Positions 1-12,459 are shown, counted from the stretch's first letter. The stretch is DNA of 64,000 nt from Pleodorina starrii (GCA_030267565.1 BRXU01000002.1:6081501-6145500); one strand, 5' to 3'. The notes: generated from the letters alone by a model not told the origin. Translations and numbers: made by a program.

Positions 1-146
1 CGCGAACAGCCTTGGTGGACACGCAGGGTGCGAACGGAATGATGCTATGATGCGTGAGGGGAGATAGTATCGAGCGACCCGGCCATGAGTTGGGAGACCT
101 TCACACGAGCTCACTGAGGTAACGCATTCGCAGACCTGGACGCTCG

Positions 147-352
147 GCGCTCGGCATTACTTGTCGCTCGACTTGGTTGGTACCGGGGCGCTGCCACCCC
201 GCCCAGCCGCCACCCTCACCGGCGGCGCGTCGCCCAGTCGCAGCGTCAACGGCGGCGGAGCGGGCTTGCTGGCGGCACTGCAGCAGCAGCTCTCTGTCGG
301 CGCTCGGCATTACGGCGGGGGCGACTTGGCTGGTACCAGGGTGCTGCCCTTC
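147..352. repeat. imperfect direct repeat pair
   Basis: A module of about 50 bp starting CGCTCGGCATTAC and ending near GGTACCGGGGCGCTGCC at 147-195 recurs at about 299-349 with several substitutions. A second exact 34-bp repeat lies at 396-429 and 607-640. Open frames across this C-rich DNA are proline/arginine-rich in every frame and show no family signature, so I call no gene in 1-1,278. Confidence 0.6.
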
Positions 353-1278
353 AAGCCTTGGCACCCCCGATGCTGCCTTCAACGACTTCACCACCCACGA
401 CACCCTTCCCCGCTGCCGCCCAACCTACCGCTTCCTGGCCCACAACCCCGACCTTCCCCGCCTCCTCTGCGTCCACAAGGCCCCACCGTCCCCGATGCCC
501 CATCCCCCTGCCTGATCTCGCCCCACGCCGGCCCCCCTGGCCCCCCATCCATCGTCGCCCTGCCCCCCGCCAGCCCTCGCCCCCTCTCATCACCCTCGCC
601 CACCCCCACGACACCCTTCCCCGCTGCCGCCCAACCTACCTTGCTTGCTTGCCTGCCTGCTCGCTCCTTCCTTCGATGACATTGCCGTTGCCCATTGCCG
701 TGACTCACGCCGTTTCCTTCGCTTCTTTCCAATTGGCTTCCTTCATTGAGCGCAGGTGAGTCTACCATTTGTCCGGTTTTTTTGTCGGGGCGCTCGTGCC
801 GTTCTTGTGCTGTCGCGCGTACTCGTCCGTTTGGGTTGGTCTGGCGGCGACGTGGCCGCCGCGCTTTTCAGCTCGGTAAGGTTACAGGTATGTTCGGTAA
901 GTATTACTGGGTTCTGGGTCCGTTCGCTCACGCCGTCTCCTTCTCCGCTGCGATTTCTCTTTATACCCCCCCATGCTGTGACTGATGAGGCGGGTAACAC
1001 GCGATGTCCTCAGCACGTCTGGCCTCCAGCTCAAGCGCCAGTCGTGATGGTACTCCCCGCACCGAACGGCATCGACGGGCGATTCACTTGTATCCAGCTG
1101 GATGGCAGTAAGGCCGCCGGCGCAGCCGCCGCCGGCCTTACAGGTCACGTTGAGGCGGGGGGCCGTGGTGGGGAACACAGACGGGGGGTGGAAGCTGGGT
1201 GGGTGGGTGGGGATGGGGGGACAACACCACGCTCCACACACGGCACACACGCACGGCATATCACCCCTCCCCTCTCAC

Positions 1279-2399
1279 CTCCACCGCCGCCGCACCGCCC
1301 TCCGACACCAGCACGTTGTGCAGCGCCATCGCGACCGCCTTGGCGGCATGCGCGTCCTGGCAACGCGTTGCCGCCAGAAGCGCCCCCAGCACGCCAGGCA
1401 CTGGCACCGGAGCCGGCGACTCCGCAGCTGCTGCTGGGGCTGCTGGTGTTGGTGCTTCTGGTCGTGGGGTTGATGATGGTGTGGCGCCGTGTGTCTCCCC
1501 GAACAGCGCCGCTGCACCCTCCTGGGAGCGACTGGTGAACCAAAAGAGGTGCGCTGTGATGCGCTGCTCCAGCGCCGACCCCGACTGTTGAGGGTGGGTG
1601 AGTGGGTGGGAGGTGGTGGGGGATGGATGGGACACAGCGGGCAAGGCGGGGTGGGGCGGGGCGGGTCAGCGAGAGAATGGAGGGCGGGCGAGGGGGTACC
1701 GGAGGAAAGCGGAGGAGAAGCTGTAACGGCGGCCGGGGGGGCAGCGCCGCCATCGAGTGAAGTTGAGGGGCCTTCGTGCGTGCAGTGAAGCGCACACACA
1801 CAGCCACACACAACACAGCCCATACGATGTGCGGCACAGCTGGCTCGGTCCTTGCACGTAGGCGTACCCCGTCAACGTCGCCCCTGTTCCTTCGCTGCTG
1901 TTCGTAGAGTCCAGCCCATTCCACTCCCCTCAGCACAAGACATCCCACAAACGTGCCAACCGCCACCCACCCACGCGCCCACCCACCCAGCACCCACCTG
2001 CAGCATCTCCGCGGCGGCCCTCGTGCAGTCAGGCGACCCGGCCAGCGCCACCCGCGCCCCCATGTCCTCCTGGCACTGCAGCATCAGCACCAGCGCCGCC
2101 TTGGCAGCCGGACCCAGACCGGACCGGGACCGAGGCGCCGCGGGTGATGCAGCAGCAAGGGGCGGCGGCGGCACCGTCGGATCTGTCAGCGGCTGCAGCG
2201 CCGTTGACGCTGAGCCCGCGGCGCCGTCGGATGCTGCCGTGCGAAGGATGCCGCCCCCTTTCCAGTCCCCCACCTGGGTCAGCACATCGCCGCCACCCAG
2301 CTCCGGAAACACATCCCGCCCGCTGAAGCCGACCGAACCGCCGCCACCACCGCCACCTCCGCCGTCGCCAACAGCCCCGCCACCGCCACCGGCCGCGTG
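1279..2399 (-). CDS. fragment of an ARM/HEAT-like helical-repeat protein (two exons)
   Basis: Two minus-strand exons join cleanly in phase 0: 2399-1998 (134 codons) and 1584-1279 (102 codons). The junctions are CAG|GTGGGTGCTGGG (donor), CAACAG|TCGGGG (acceptor) and GGAG|GTGAGAG (next donor). The upstream exon begins after ACACAG and carries a Gly-rich linker, then helical sequence containing AAKAALVLMLQCQEDMGARV. The second exon has LEQRITAHLFWFTS and, after a Pro/Ala linker, HAAKAVAMALHNVLVSEG, which resemble paired armadillo-type helices. I found neither a start nor a stop exon, so this is an internal fragment of a host gene or of a pseudogene. Splice signals and phase are read directly; the ARM assignment is inference from helical pattern only. 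Confidence 0.45.
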
Positions 2400-4052
2400 C
2401 TGTGTTTGGCTTATTCTCTGTGCACTTTTGGGACACGTATTACATCGTGCAGGCTCGGTCGACAGCTCGGACAACCCGGACATGGACGAGGCGGCTGCAC
2501 GGCGGGCGGTCAAGGGCCGCCGGCGTGTCGTTAAAAAGTCATTAGTGCCGCCGGTGGTGCTGGATCTTGGTGCAGCGCCGCCGACGCAGCGGGGGCGGGG
2601 GCGGCCTCATTCAGAGCAGACAGGGCCAGTGCTTCCGCTGCTCGACGTTTGGGGCGCCCAGTGTCCCGTGCCGGCCGTTGTGGTGGCCCCTTCTTCGGGT
2701 GCTTGGCCGCAACTAGCAGCTTTGGCCGGGCTGGGTGCGGCGGGATACAGTGGTGCAGTTCCGGGCTCCATGGCCAACAATCTCAGTTTCGGGCCCTGTC
2801 CGGCAGGCGGGGGGCCTGTACGGCACTGATAGTACTGCAGTCACTTCTCTGGGGTGATTCCAGGGCTGCCCAGTCGCAACCCCCACGGAGAGCATGGCCA
2901 CCGGCACCCTGCCGATTGCAGGGCCCAAGCGCCATGCAGGGCCCAAGCGCGCGCTATGAGGGCTATGGCATGAAGGTGCTGTGATCTGGGCGGGCGTGGA
3001 TGGCGGGGTGCCCAAGAAGGGTGGGTGGAGTCGAACAAGCGCTTGTGCGAAATCTGGAGTATTCAGGATACGGCCACGCTACATCGTGGCTTTGCTCACG
3101 GCTGTTTCAAGCACAGTGTCGTATCATGCTACACGTCGGCCTGACCCCAAACGTCTATCTTCCAGGCGCACTGTTTACCGTACCAAGCGCTTATTGTCGC
3201 GATGGCCTGAAATTGACAATTATTTTGCAAAGTCGCGAAGCTCTGGAAGGAATTAATTTTGTCAGTCGCGAACCCTGTCCCACGGGGTCTTTGGCATGGC
3301 GAAAACACCCTGGACACGGTCAAATGGAGGCAATCCTGCAACTGTAGCCATCGGACTTCCTCTGCCAGTGTTGAATTCCCTCCCGGAAGGCGTTTTGGGG
3401 TGAGGGGAGGGCGTGTGGGTACGCTCGGCTGGCCCCCACATGCCCCAGGAATTATTTTGCAAACTCGCGCACCCCCCGACAGAAATATTTAAATCTGCGC
3501 GACTTTGCATGTTTCTCCAAATAATTATTTAATATATAGCGACGATATCGTCTAGGTACGGTAGACATGCAACCACCCCGTGCTGTTTCACCCAACACGT
3601 ACGGCACCACGGCAGGCCGCCTCCGGACTCTATATTGGCCCTGGCCACCACCCAGACAGCCATGCCGTACTTTTGTAAAGTGTTACTTTGCGTACTCACA
3701 ACCGCACACAAGAGGAAAACACATGGGGTATTAGCGTATTACGCAGGACACTTTCACCTGCCACTCACTACCTTGCGTGCCGCCAACTGGGAACTACCCC
3801 CTACCGCCGCCGACTCACCCCCTACCCGCTGTCTGCTCTTGCCGCAGTTAGGTCACTTAGCCCCAAATGGTAAACCATGCGCGACTTCCGGATGTGCCAA
3901 TCAGGCTCGGGGTCCCTCCCGGTTGACACGCCCACCGTACACCCCAGCCAAGCTCCGCAAGTCGCTCGGCCGCAATCACTTCCATTTTCTGCCCCGCACG
4001 CCGCGCCTGCCACCCGGCCGGCCGGCCTTTCGCTTGGCTGCTTATACCGTAC
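2400..4052. other. no gene recognised
   Basis: GC-rich DNA to about 3,050, then AT-richer sequence at 3,180-3,560 with several copies of a degenerate AATTATTTTGCAAA-CGCG motif (3,218, 3,255, 3,450, 3,487 region). Open frames are short and lack splice-consistent extension. Confidence 0.5.
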
Positions 4053-4800
4053 CTCGCGCAGTCTGTGGCAAGCCTGTCGATCTGCTGGTGCCGCGGTACC
4101 GCCATAGTGCCACACCCGTGCGGCTGCCACGAGGCGCTCCATCTTGGCTTGTGACGGTGGGTCCGCTGGCCAGCTCTTGAGCACCTCTGCACCGCCATCC
4201 AGGATGTCAAGCATGCGGCGCACCCATACCATGCTGTACACGTCGAACGCGTGGCCGTGCATCTCGGTCATGACGTCTCCCTCATGGCCACGGTATCCCG
4301 GGGTGTTGGCCTGTGGCCAGACCATAAGGACATTGCTTGGCACTGCGAAACAAACATGAAGAGGTAAGTCCAATCCCCTTCTGTGCAGGAAACATCGCTA
4401 CTCCCACCCCCTTACACACACCTGACCGTGGAACCTGCCAGCTCGTGTCACTAGGTCGAAGTCGCCGAGCACCCCGCGGCCGTTGCGGTCAACCTGCGAT
4501 GCCAGTCTGCGTTGTGACACAAGCAATTGTGTTACAAGCAAGGTACGGTCCAGCAAAGCCCCTGCTTGCAAAGGGAGCACCAGGATGTTTGCCGGTTTAA
4601 TGTCCCTATGGATGAGGCCCATGCAGTAAAGGTATCCCGCTGTGTCCACGAGGACGTGGCACAAACAGGCACGGATATGGCTGGCCACCTCCCCCTGTCG
4701 CTCGTCCGGATCCAGCCGTGCAGCGATCCGGGGTGGAAGTCGTACACGAACCCTACAACCTTGGCCCTGACAACGGCCCGTGCAGACGGCCGCTCGTGGC
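4053..4800 (-). pseudogene. protein kinase domain fragment, frameshifted
   Basis: Minus-strand reading gives kinase subdomains in order. A hinge-like segment (VVGFVYDFHPGSLHGW) is followed by a frame change near 4,690. Next comes the catalytic loop GLIHRDIKPANILV, then GDFDLV at the DFG position. After an 84-nt intron (4426-4343, phase 1, GTCAGG...TTTCGCAG) comes NTPGYRGHE (activation segment/subdomain VIII) and FDVYSM (subdomain IX). The second exon ends at a good donor, GAG|GTACGG, at 4053. No glycine-rich N-lobe or C-terminal end was found. The G-to-D change in DFG and the frame break suggest a decayed Ser/Thr kinase copy, though a sequencing error could explain the frame break. Confidence 0.65.
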
Positions 4801-5225
4801 TCCAAGCCTACCCATGAGTGCTGGCCTGCGTCTTAGATGAACGCGGCCTTGAGTCAGTCCGATCTCTAGTATCCTGTGTTCTTTAAGTGCGCTGCCATGC
4901 TGTCTGGGCGGGCAGCGGGCCGGGCTGCGGGGGATAACTGCCGTCAAAGTCGAAGCCCGCGGGACAACCCATGCGCCTGCTCCAAGTCCGATTCATCAAC
5001 ATGTATTTGGTGTTACCCAATGCTTGATAATGGAAGTACAGTAGGATTTCGTGGTTGCTTGGGTTCCTGGAGTCATGTTGCAAACTATACGATGGCGCAA
5101 AAGGCGGGGTCGCGCTATGCATTGGCGCCAGCTATTTTATCCTAAAAACATCCTTCAATGTGCACTGTATAACCTATAGAATGGATTTCCGTCGGCAATG
5201 GCCTTCATGGCGGGCTTCCCCAACG

Positions 5226-5247
5226 GTTGTCGTCACGTGACGACAAC
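5226..5247. repeat. 22-bp perfect palindrome around CACGTG
   Basis: GTTGTCGTCAC is followed directly by its exact reverse complement, with no loop. It contains the E/G-box core CACGTG. It lies in non-coding DNA between the kinase fragment and the next plus-strand exon, so a regulatory role cannot be assigned. Confidence 0.6.
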
Positions 5248-5837
5248 TGTGACCGCATTCTGTGTCGACACGCCGGACTGCTTATACCGGGCGCAATGTC
5301 TTTCTTAAGTGTCTATCACGAATATTCATTGGCGCAAGGGTCGGAAAATATGCACTCGGCGCAAGAGCAGTGGCAAGACAACATGGCATTGATACTTTCG
5401 CGCGTCTTCACCGGCCGGTGTCCATGCTCCAGACAACTCACACATGGATTCTGCCTTTAATGTAAATTATAGAACAACTAGCATAAATTTGCGGCGCTTT
5501 GGCACTATGTTCAGGCTTTCCCAATCGTTGTCCCAACTGTTGTGCCAACCGTTGGCAGACGGTTGCGGAGTGCTGGAGCAGGCTGGAGTCAAGCCAGAAT
5601 CAAGCCGGCAGCCATTGCGAATGCTGGCAGGTGGTTGGACTTGTATGGATATTTATTTCCGTGTATCCTAAGCTGCTTCAACGGGAGTGACGTCGGGCCT
5701 GGCGCGACTGACCCTGGGGGACTCGGACGTCCCCTACAGCGGTCTGGAGTTAAGTCCGGTAGGTCCACATAAGATGCTACTAGCAGACATTATGTTGCCT
5801 CTTCGCTTTACCGAGTGTCCTCTTTCCTGTGATGCAG

Positions 5838-7909
5838 CGCCGCGGCTCGCATACCGCGCTGGGCGACTTCGTGTCGACCGTTGAGTCGACACTGCGGAAA
5901 CGCACAAGGGCACGGTCCACAATGGCCGAGGACGAGGTCAATGAGGCTTCACAACTACCCGAGTGCGGTTTGGTGCTTTCCTTGGCTCTATCCAAGGCCC
6001 GGGGCGGCGCAGGGGAGGGAACGACGACGACGACACCATTCACTTGCAATACCGGTAAAGGCTTCTGACCTAGGAACTGATTGCATTCCCACTTTGTATT
6101 TGCCGCGATATGCCAAGGTCAGGATAGATGTTTCCAAGCGTTGTTGGTGCGTGCACTGAGCGAGCGCCTTTAATCAGTGCCCCGTATTCCACAAAGGTCG
6201 CCTCCCTGCTGCGTTTGCACTGCATTCCCCCCGTCTTTATGTGCGCAGGAAGGCGGACTGATGGTGACCCTGTTGAACACGTGCCAAACACGCATGGTGA
6301 CGCGCAGCGCGGCAAAAGCAAGGTCAGCGGCCACCGCCCCGTTCCGTCGTGTGTGGGCCGTTCGGGTGGCTCCAGTGCTTACTCAAACTCGGAAGCAGTT
6401 GCAAACACAGTTCTCCTATCGACCTTGTACGCACTGACTTGCATACCTTCATGCCATTTCCCCTCAACACCGCGCTTGCAGGCGACAGAGCCGCACGAAC
6501 ACAGCGTACCTGGGGCGGAGGTGCCGTCGACAAGGGCGGCGGGGGCAGCAGCTTGTTCGCTGTTGTGTACCAGCTCGCGGCCGGCCGCAGCGCCCAGCTG
6601 TTGGGCGTCGCTCGTGCCGATGAGGGTGAGTGTGTTGGGGCGGTGTGTGTGTGGGCGGGGGGGGGCGGACAGGGGTCGGGTTGGGTGGTTGGATTCCGGT
6701 GGATTCATTTGCTAGGCCTGAATCGAATGGTGCTCTTGGTTCCTATTTCTCTCCCCTTGGTACGGGCTGGGCCTCGCGGCTGATTAGCAGGACCACCATG
6801 AAGCCGTCCGTCATGCTGGCCGGGCCTGTCACCATGGACGTGTTACAGGGCTCTGAGTACCATACGTAACTTGGTACGTTCGTCTTACTTCACTTCAGCC
6901 TCTACCTTGGGGAACTTTCTGGAGGGCCGTCCTCTAGGCCACGTGATGTTCCACGGAACACCCTTTCGCCCGTACCTCCTTTTACTCCCATTACCCGCAT
7001 CGCCCCTGACCCCGGCTTGCCTGGCTCCTTTATTTCCCCCGGTCTTTTAAACCCTCTGTACAACATTAATATCAGCCGTACTTTAATCCGCATGCCCCAT
7101 CTGTAGGACACGATCCAGCTCTGGTACGTGACCGGGTTCATATGGCCCCGGGTGGCTCATGGGCGCCCTATGCAGCGCCTTCTCTGACGGAAAGGTCTTC
7201 GACAGCGTGATCGAGATGGTACAGCGAGCTGGACAAGCCAAATGCCACCCCATCGGCGGCGGTGAAGTACCTAAACAAGTCGCCGATGGCGGAGCTGCTG
7301 TGGCTGCTGTACCCGGCCGCCTGCCAGTCGTGGCCGCTGGGCATGTTGCTGCCGGTGCCCAAGACCCAGTAAGCAAGGACAGGGTGCTAATATTAAAAGG
7401 GGAAGCCTGTGAACGCTTGGGTTTCTTCACGCATGCCATGGGGAGCCTGTACGCGCTTGAGGTTACGTCGTGTGGGAACATGCTTTCACGGGAATGCATG
7501 GTGGGGCAGCGACGAATGTCTACCGTATTGCTGTCTGCTCGCCTCCCAGGTTTGCGTCGCACATATCCAAACGCGGACGATTTCGTTCCTAGCGTGACAC
7601 GCCTTACGAGTGCATTTGTGTGGCTGGCCTTCCCGCAAGTTCCTGTCGGACGTGACGTTCCGGTGCTTCACCTGCGCGTCACTGAAGCTGCTGCTGTGGG
7701 AAGAAGCTGCGGCCGTCATGTTCATGGTGGCCTTAGACGAGCTGCACCACAACGTCCGGCAAGCGCGTCTACAGTATCTGCTGGACGCGCGGTGTGTTTG
7801 CAAGACCTGCATGGCGGACATCCACGCTGCGCGCCTTCACCACGAGGGCAGGGTGCCGCTGTGGATGCTCGTTCCACAGCGGAAGTTCTACTTCACAGTG
7901 ACGCCTTGA
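5838..7909 (+). CDS. candidate multi-exon gene of unknown function
   Basis: Several plus-strand segments have intron-like borders. 5838-6054 runs from GATGCAG to ACCG|GTAAAG. 6249-6322 runs from GTGCGCAG to AAG|GTCAGC. 6482-6625 runs from CTTGCAG to AGG|GTGAGT. 7225-7368 ends at CCCA|GTAAGC. A last exon from 7640 (after TTCCCGCAAG) ends at TGA 7909. The last exon is the most protein-like: FLSDVTFRCFTCASLKLL, then CVCKTCMADIHAARL and WMLVPQRKFYF. Two CxxC pairs about 40 residues apart could bind zinc. The first three exons keep phase, but I could not carry a single frame from there to the end, so these may be parts of different or decayed genes. No family recognised. Confidence 0.3.
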
Positions 7910-9600
7910 GGCGTTGATGCACTGCCGCGCGGGGTTGGGCAAGGTTCTCGGGGTGCAGCAGACGGTACTCTGGCCGTGGTTGATGCAGGGCCGTAAATGT
8001 CTCAAAGAGGGGGGCTACCATGCTAGTTGTATTGTGTATTGGGTTTCAGGCCAGGTGGCGCTAGGACCTGGCAGTTGAGCTTTGGAGGGCCCCAGTTGCT
8101 AGAGGTCTCGTCCCTGCTGATTGCCGTTATACCTGTACGGTTGTGTTTTGTGGTTAGGGCCTTGGTGTTGGGTTCGATTCCCCACTGTGTGATTTGGTTG
8201 AAGGGGTGATCATGTGCAGGAAGGGATATTCAGTGCAGATCCTGGCTGTCGGCTTGCGAATGGAGCATTTTGGGTTCCCTCCTCCGGGCAGGGTGTACGA
8301 CCGTAGGGTGTTGTAAGGAACAGACCCTGCCCGTGATACATGACCTCGTGTCGCGCTACAATTGCGGTTATACACTAGGTAGATTCAGGCACGAACGCAC
8401 GGCCTTGTGCGCACAGCTAGCCACGCAGGGAATCTCTCAGCGACAAGGAGCGCTTGAAGTCCTTGGTAGGTGCATTCCTTAGCCTCGTGTAGGGCGTCAT
8501 TATGCCTGGTTAGCTGGAAAGGGTGATGCTGGACGCGAACTGGTTAGGAGAGGGAGGGAATGATAAGAGTCAGGGCATGGTGCCAGGCTGGGTCTGCGGA
8601 AGCAGCTGAAGGCCCGGTGGTGTGGCCCGTTTAAGTGGCGAAAGTCGAACGATTACCTTGGAGCAGAGACGAGGGACTTGGCGCCAAGGGGCTCATACGT
8701 CGTCCAGACCCAAAAGGGCTCGCACTCCTCTGCGCGGCAATGAGACTAGACCAATATAAGTAAGGATATTAATCTCCATCACAACTGAGTGTTCACGCCC
8801 GACTTTCGCGGTTCAATTTTGCAAGAGGTCATGGTACGACCATGACCAGTCGCAACATATTCGTCGCCCTCCGCGGGTTGTGGTGTACCTTATGCAATAC
8901 ATAACAAATAAAGAAGAAGCAAGGAGGGCTTGGTCAAACATCACGTGTAGGGCCGTTTTTGCGTTTTTAGGACGAGCGTTTTTGTACGCCCTCGACCTCC
9001 TGATGCACAGACTCACAAATTATGCTCATATCATACTTGGGCGTTAGTATAACTGACGCATAATAATCAACAACTGGCTTTTAGTGATTTCTGTTCTGTC
9101 TTTTTCATGATTTCGATTTTGTCAGTCAGCCCTTGCTGTGCTTGACGAGCACCCTGCTACAAGCATGTTTTCTGTCGCCAGTATGTCTCTGAATGACAAA
9201 CTACAACCTTCGATAACAGTTTTCAGCGAAAGAAGTCAATGGACAGACATGCCATGCACCGTGGCGCAGACATCCAATACTAATCCAAATGTAAGTACAT
9301 TTGAAAGCATGTTCGTGATAGCTCAGTAATTCTGCTGCTAGGATTCTGACTATCTGTTCAATTTGGAACTGGTTCCATAACGTCAACATTACTTACCCTA
9401 AGTCCCCCTGCATATGCCAAACTAAATTACGCTGGAGAATGACCTTACTTGCTTGAATTACCATGTATTTCGGCGACGACTACAGTTAGGGTAAGTTCCA
9501 GCAAAATCATGCCTTCTCCAGCTCTCTCAAAATTATTAAGTTTATAGATATTACACAAATTGGATGATGGAAAACGCGTTTTCAGGAATTCAATTTCTGA
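7910..9600. other. no gene recognised
   Basis: Composition falls from GC-rich to AT-rich by 8,800. I see no conserved coding segment, tRNA or clear repeat; open frames stay below about 80 codons. Confidence 0.5.
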
Positions 9601-9616
9601 AATTTTCTTAAAAAAA

Positions 9617-9640
9617 AGTCGCGGCCTTACGGCCGCGACT
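9617..9640. repeat. 10-bp stem hairpin after an A-run
   Basis: AGTCGCGGCC - TTAC - GGCCGCGACT is a perfect 10-bp stem with a 4-nt loop, preceded by an A-tract. It would look like an intrinsic terminator in bacteria; in nuclear DNA it is simply a strong cruciform or hairpin. Confidence 0.6.
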
Positions 9641-9804
9641 ACTGCGTTGTCCTACACCCTACAGCAGTAAATTCCTGGAGATACAGCACCCTACAATTCC
9701 CGCAAATTACCCTATGCAAAACGTTCACCGCGCTGTGACCGTACATGCCTGCGTACTGTGTGTTCAGAGGCTGTACACTCAAATTACATGACCGTACGGG
9801 GCTG

Positions 9805-9854
9805 AATTTGCGCTAATTGGCCGTATTTCCCCGCGGCGCAAATTAGCGCAAATT
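9805..9854. repeat. 14-bp inverted repeat with 22-nt spacer
   Basis: AATTTGCGCTAATT at 9805-9818 is exactly complementary to AATTAGCGCAAATT at 9841-9854. It lies about 35 bp outside the left arm of the longer 59-bp inverted repeat. Confidence 0.6.
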
Positions 9855-9888
9855 GACCCTACAGAACCGAAAAAGTCCACTTGCTTAT

Positions 9889-11793
9889 AAACGCAGAAGT
9901 GACATTGTGAAAGAGAAATATCGCAATAACAACATGCGTCCATTCCCACGCAAACACCGCCCACATAGAAAGAATGGCGTGCCCACCAAGACCCAAGTCT
10001 CGTTCCCAGCAACACTCTCTGATAATACCGGTCATAATGGAGCTGTTAAATCGGAAATTCCATCTACTCGGACTCTGGCAATTTTGGCCGGGCGAGGTCC
10101 CCTCCCTGTGTCGCATTGTCACCCACTTGTGTACTTAATCAGGAGGGCTGCAACATCATGATATCTCAACTTCCATCATGGATGCCATAGCGGTGAAGAA
10201 GCCCAGTCCCACCCATCGGCCGCCCATAACTCGCCTTCTCCGCTCAGGGCTTCCCATGCTGACCCGCTCCCCCTTCCCGCCCAGGCGCTCTCCTGCCCCC
10301 ATCCTGCGAGAGTCTGTAAGGGGGGGGGGGCACACGCTCCACATTCCGAGGGTCTACTGAGGCCATGCCATCCCACTCCCTCCCCTGTCACCAGCCCGAC
10401 CACATGCGGGCGCTTCCCCTTCCTACGCCAGGTACCCGGGAACCTCCACTTTCCCACCCTTGCCCTCAAGGCGCCTCAACCCTTCCCTCGTCTCGACCCC
10501 CGGTATCCCTGTCCCGTCATTAGCCCACTCTCCCGTCTCTCCCCACTTGCAGCCGGACTTCCCCCCCAACGTGCACGCCCAACCACTCCGCCCCCAGGCG
10601 GGCCGTCACGGTGTGACTGAACAGGAAGTACCCCGGGCTCCGGGGCAACCCCGGCGCGAGAGGGTGTCCACGCCGGTGTCGCCGGTGTCGCGGCCGCAAC
10701 CCCCTGCTCCCGCAACTCCCACGTAAGGGAATCCGAGGCCGCCCACACCCCGCCCGCTGTAAGCTCCTTAGCCCCCCTGCACCATGCTGCCAGCCGGTGT
10801 TCGTGCCGCCCGCACCTCCCCCGCCGTGGGCCCCGGCGGGACCTGGCACTGCTCTTGCATCCGCCGATGCCATGTCGGCGGGATGCCTCCGACGGCGCGG
10901 CGGGCGAGCATCGCCGCAGCGGCAGCGGCGGCAGAGCTGCGGTTGCGGCGGGCCTGCTAGCTTCCCGGGCTGGGTAGCAAAACACGTGCTGCCGCCCCGC
11001 CCCGCACCCCCGGGCCCCACCGCCTTTCCAGCGAGGCTGACCCCGCCAGCGTCAACCCTGCCGGGGCTCCCACCGATCTCGGCTTCCCCGGCATTCCCCT
11101 GCCTCGCCGGCCTCCGCCGCGGGCATCGGGCCGGGTCGCCCGACCCGGGTAGTCGATCCCCTGCCGTAGCCGATGCTGGAAGCGGGTGTAGGGTCCCGCT
11201 CCAGGCCCCCAGGCTCCGGCGCCTGCTTTCCTGCCCTAGATCTGAAGAGGCGCCGCGCCCGCTCCCGTGTCGCCCCGCCCCTGCTGGTGCCGGCCCGGGT
11301 CCCGGCCTCGGGGAGGTGTGATCCCCTGTGTTCCCGACGGCATTTGGGTGCAGCGCGTCGCTCAGCAAACGGAGTGCCTGTGTCCCGTGCGGCTGCACCT
11401 GCCCCCCCTGCGTGCCCGCCCTTTCTGGCGAGCGCCGGCTGCCCCGCCGGCCCGCGATCATGCTAGCCGTCCCCGTTTGTCCGTGTTGGGTTCTTCGGTG
11501 TGCCGTGGGCCCCACCCCGTACCCCTTGAAGCTGCTCGCCCCTTCTCGGCGGCGCGGCGCCCCCCCTTACACCCAATCTGGCGCGTGGTGCGCACTCGCT
11601 GACCGACCCCTCGGCTCCCCACCGATAACCACTGTAAAACCAGCGCGATGGGGTATAGGCTTGCCAGGGATGACAGTGCCACGGCTGGAAGCACGCCATG
11701 CTTTCCAGGTGGGCAGTCAGGACCAGGTTGATGCGGGAATGGACGCATGTTGTTATTGCGATATTTCTCTTTCACAATGTCACTCCTGCGTTT
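9889..11793. mobile_element. 1.9-kb segment bounded by 59-bp inverted repeats (putative non-autonomous TIR element)
   Basis: The arm at 9889-9947 (starting AAACGCAGAAGTGACATTG) is repeated in inverted orientation at 11735-11793 with about one mismatch. Weaker similarity continues inward (GCCCAC..GGAAAG/AAAG..ATGGCGTGC). The interior is strongly GC-rich (10.4-11.6 kb) and its long open frames are low complexity. No target duplication was recognised outside the arms, so the true ends may lie elsewhere. A foldback or MITE-type element is the simplest reading. Confidence 0.4.
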
Positions 11794-11907
11794 ATTTAGT
11801 GGCGTGTGAAGTGTGTGAAGTACATTACGGTACATAGTATTCGCTGCAGCTCGTTTGCGTGCGTTCGAATGCGAACGTCGTTGTTTGAAAATTGCGATGC
11901 CTATGAT

Positions 11908-12207
11908 CTAATTTGCGCTTGGAATCGCTCTCCTCGATAAGGATGACGCCATTGGTACGGGCGGGACTGGACGACCAACCGCCGAACTCTGGACACATTT
12001 AGGGTCGTCGTCCACCAACGGTATGGCGTGACCTACTTCGAGAAATGGCGGAAGCCCTTTTAATTCTGCGAATACGTCTTTGTATTCTTCCAGAACAAGA
12101 AGGGCCTGCGGCGATCCCGGAATTTGGTCGCGCCGTAGAGTTGTGGAACGCGTGGGTTGATAGAAAGACGAACGACAGTCAAGTGTGCTGCTGCCAGCGG
12201 TACGCAT
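11908..12207 (-). pseudogene. Ty3-type polyprotein fragment (protease/RT linker)
   Basis: A minus-strand frame contains LEEYKDVFAELKGLPP followed by VGHAIPLVDDDPK. This matches the pattern that precedes the reverse transcriptase of Ty3/Gypsy polyproteins, where the conserved block reads like L-EE(F/Y)-DVF...LPP...H-I-L. The fragment stops before any RT motif and is isolated from other pol sequence on this strand. Confidence 0.6.
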
Positions 12208-12459
12208 CAGTAACAGGTCGGCTTGGAAGTTTGGATCAGTTTGGATTGCAGGTAGGTTCCGTCTCGCACGGGGTCAGATATGAAGAACCTATATCCCACG
12301 CTATTATAATCAGCACAATCATCATACTACAGCTAACACCGGAAGCACTTTCGGTGCACGTGGTCGAGCAACTGGCTGGACCTCTCACGAGAACCTGTAA
12401 ATGCCTAGGTTGAAGCCAGTCCGGACGTTAATGCGGCACCGCGTGCACAACCCAGTTCC

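Noticed and set aside
9617..9640. Bacterial-type intrinsic terminator
   Set aside because: The hairpin is real but the window is nuclear eukaryotic DNA and no bacterial-type gene is nearby.
10520..11515. 331-codon minus-strand frame
   Set aside because: Gly/Arg/Pro-rich low complexity in a GC island, open in several frames at once.
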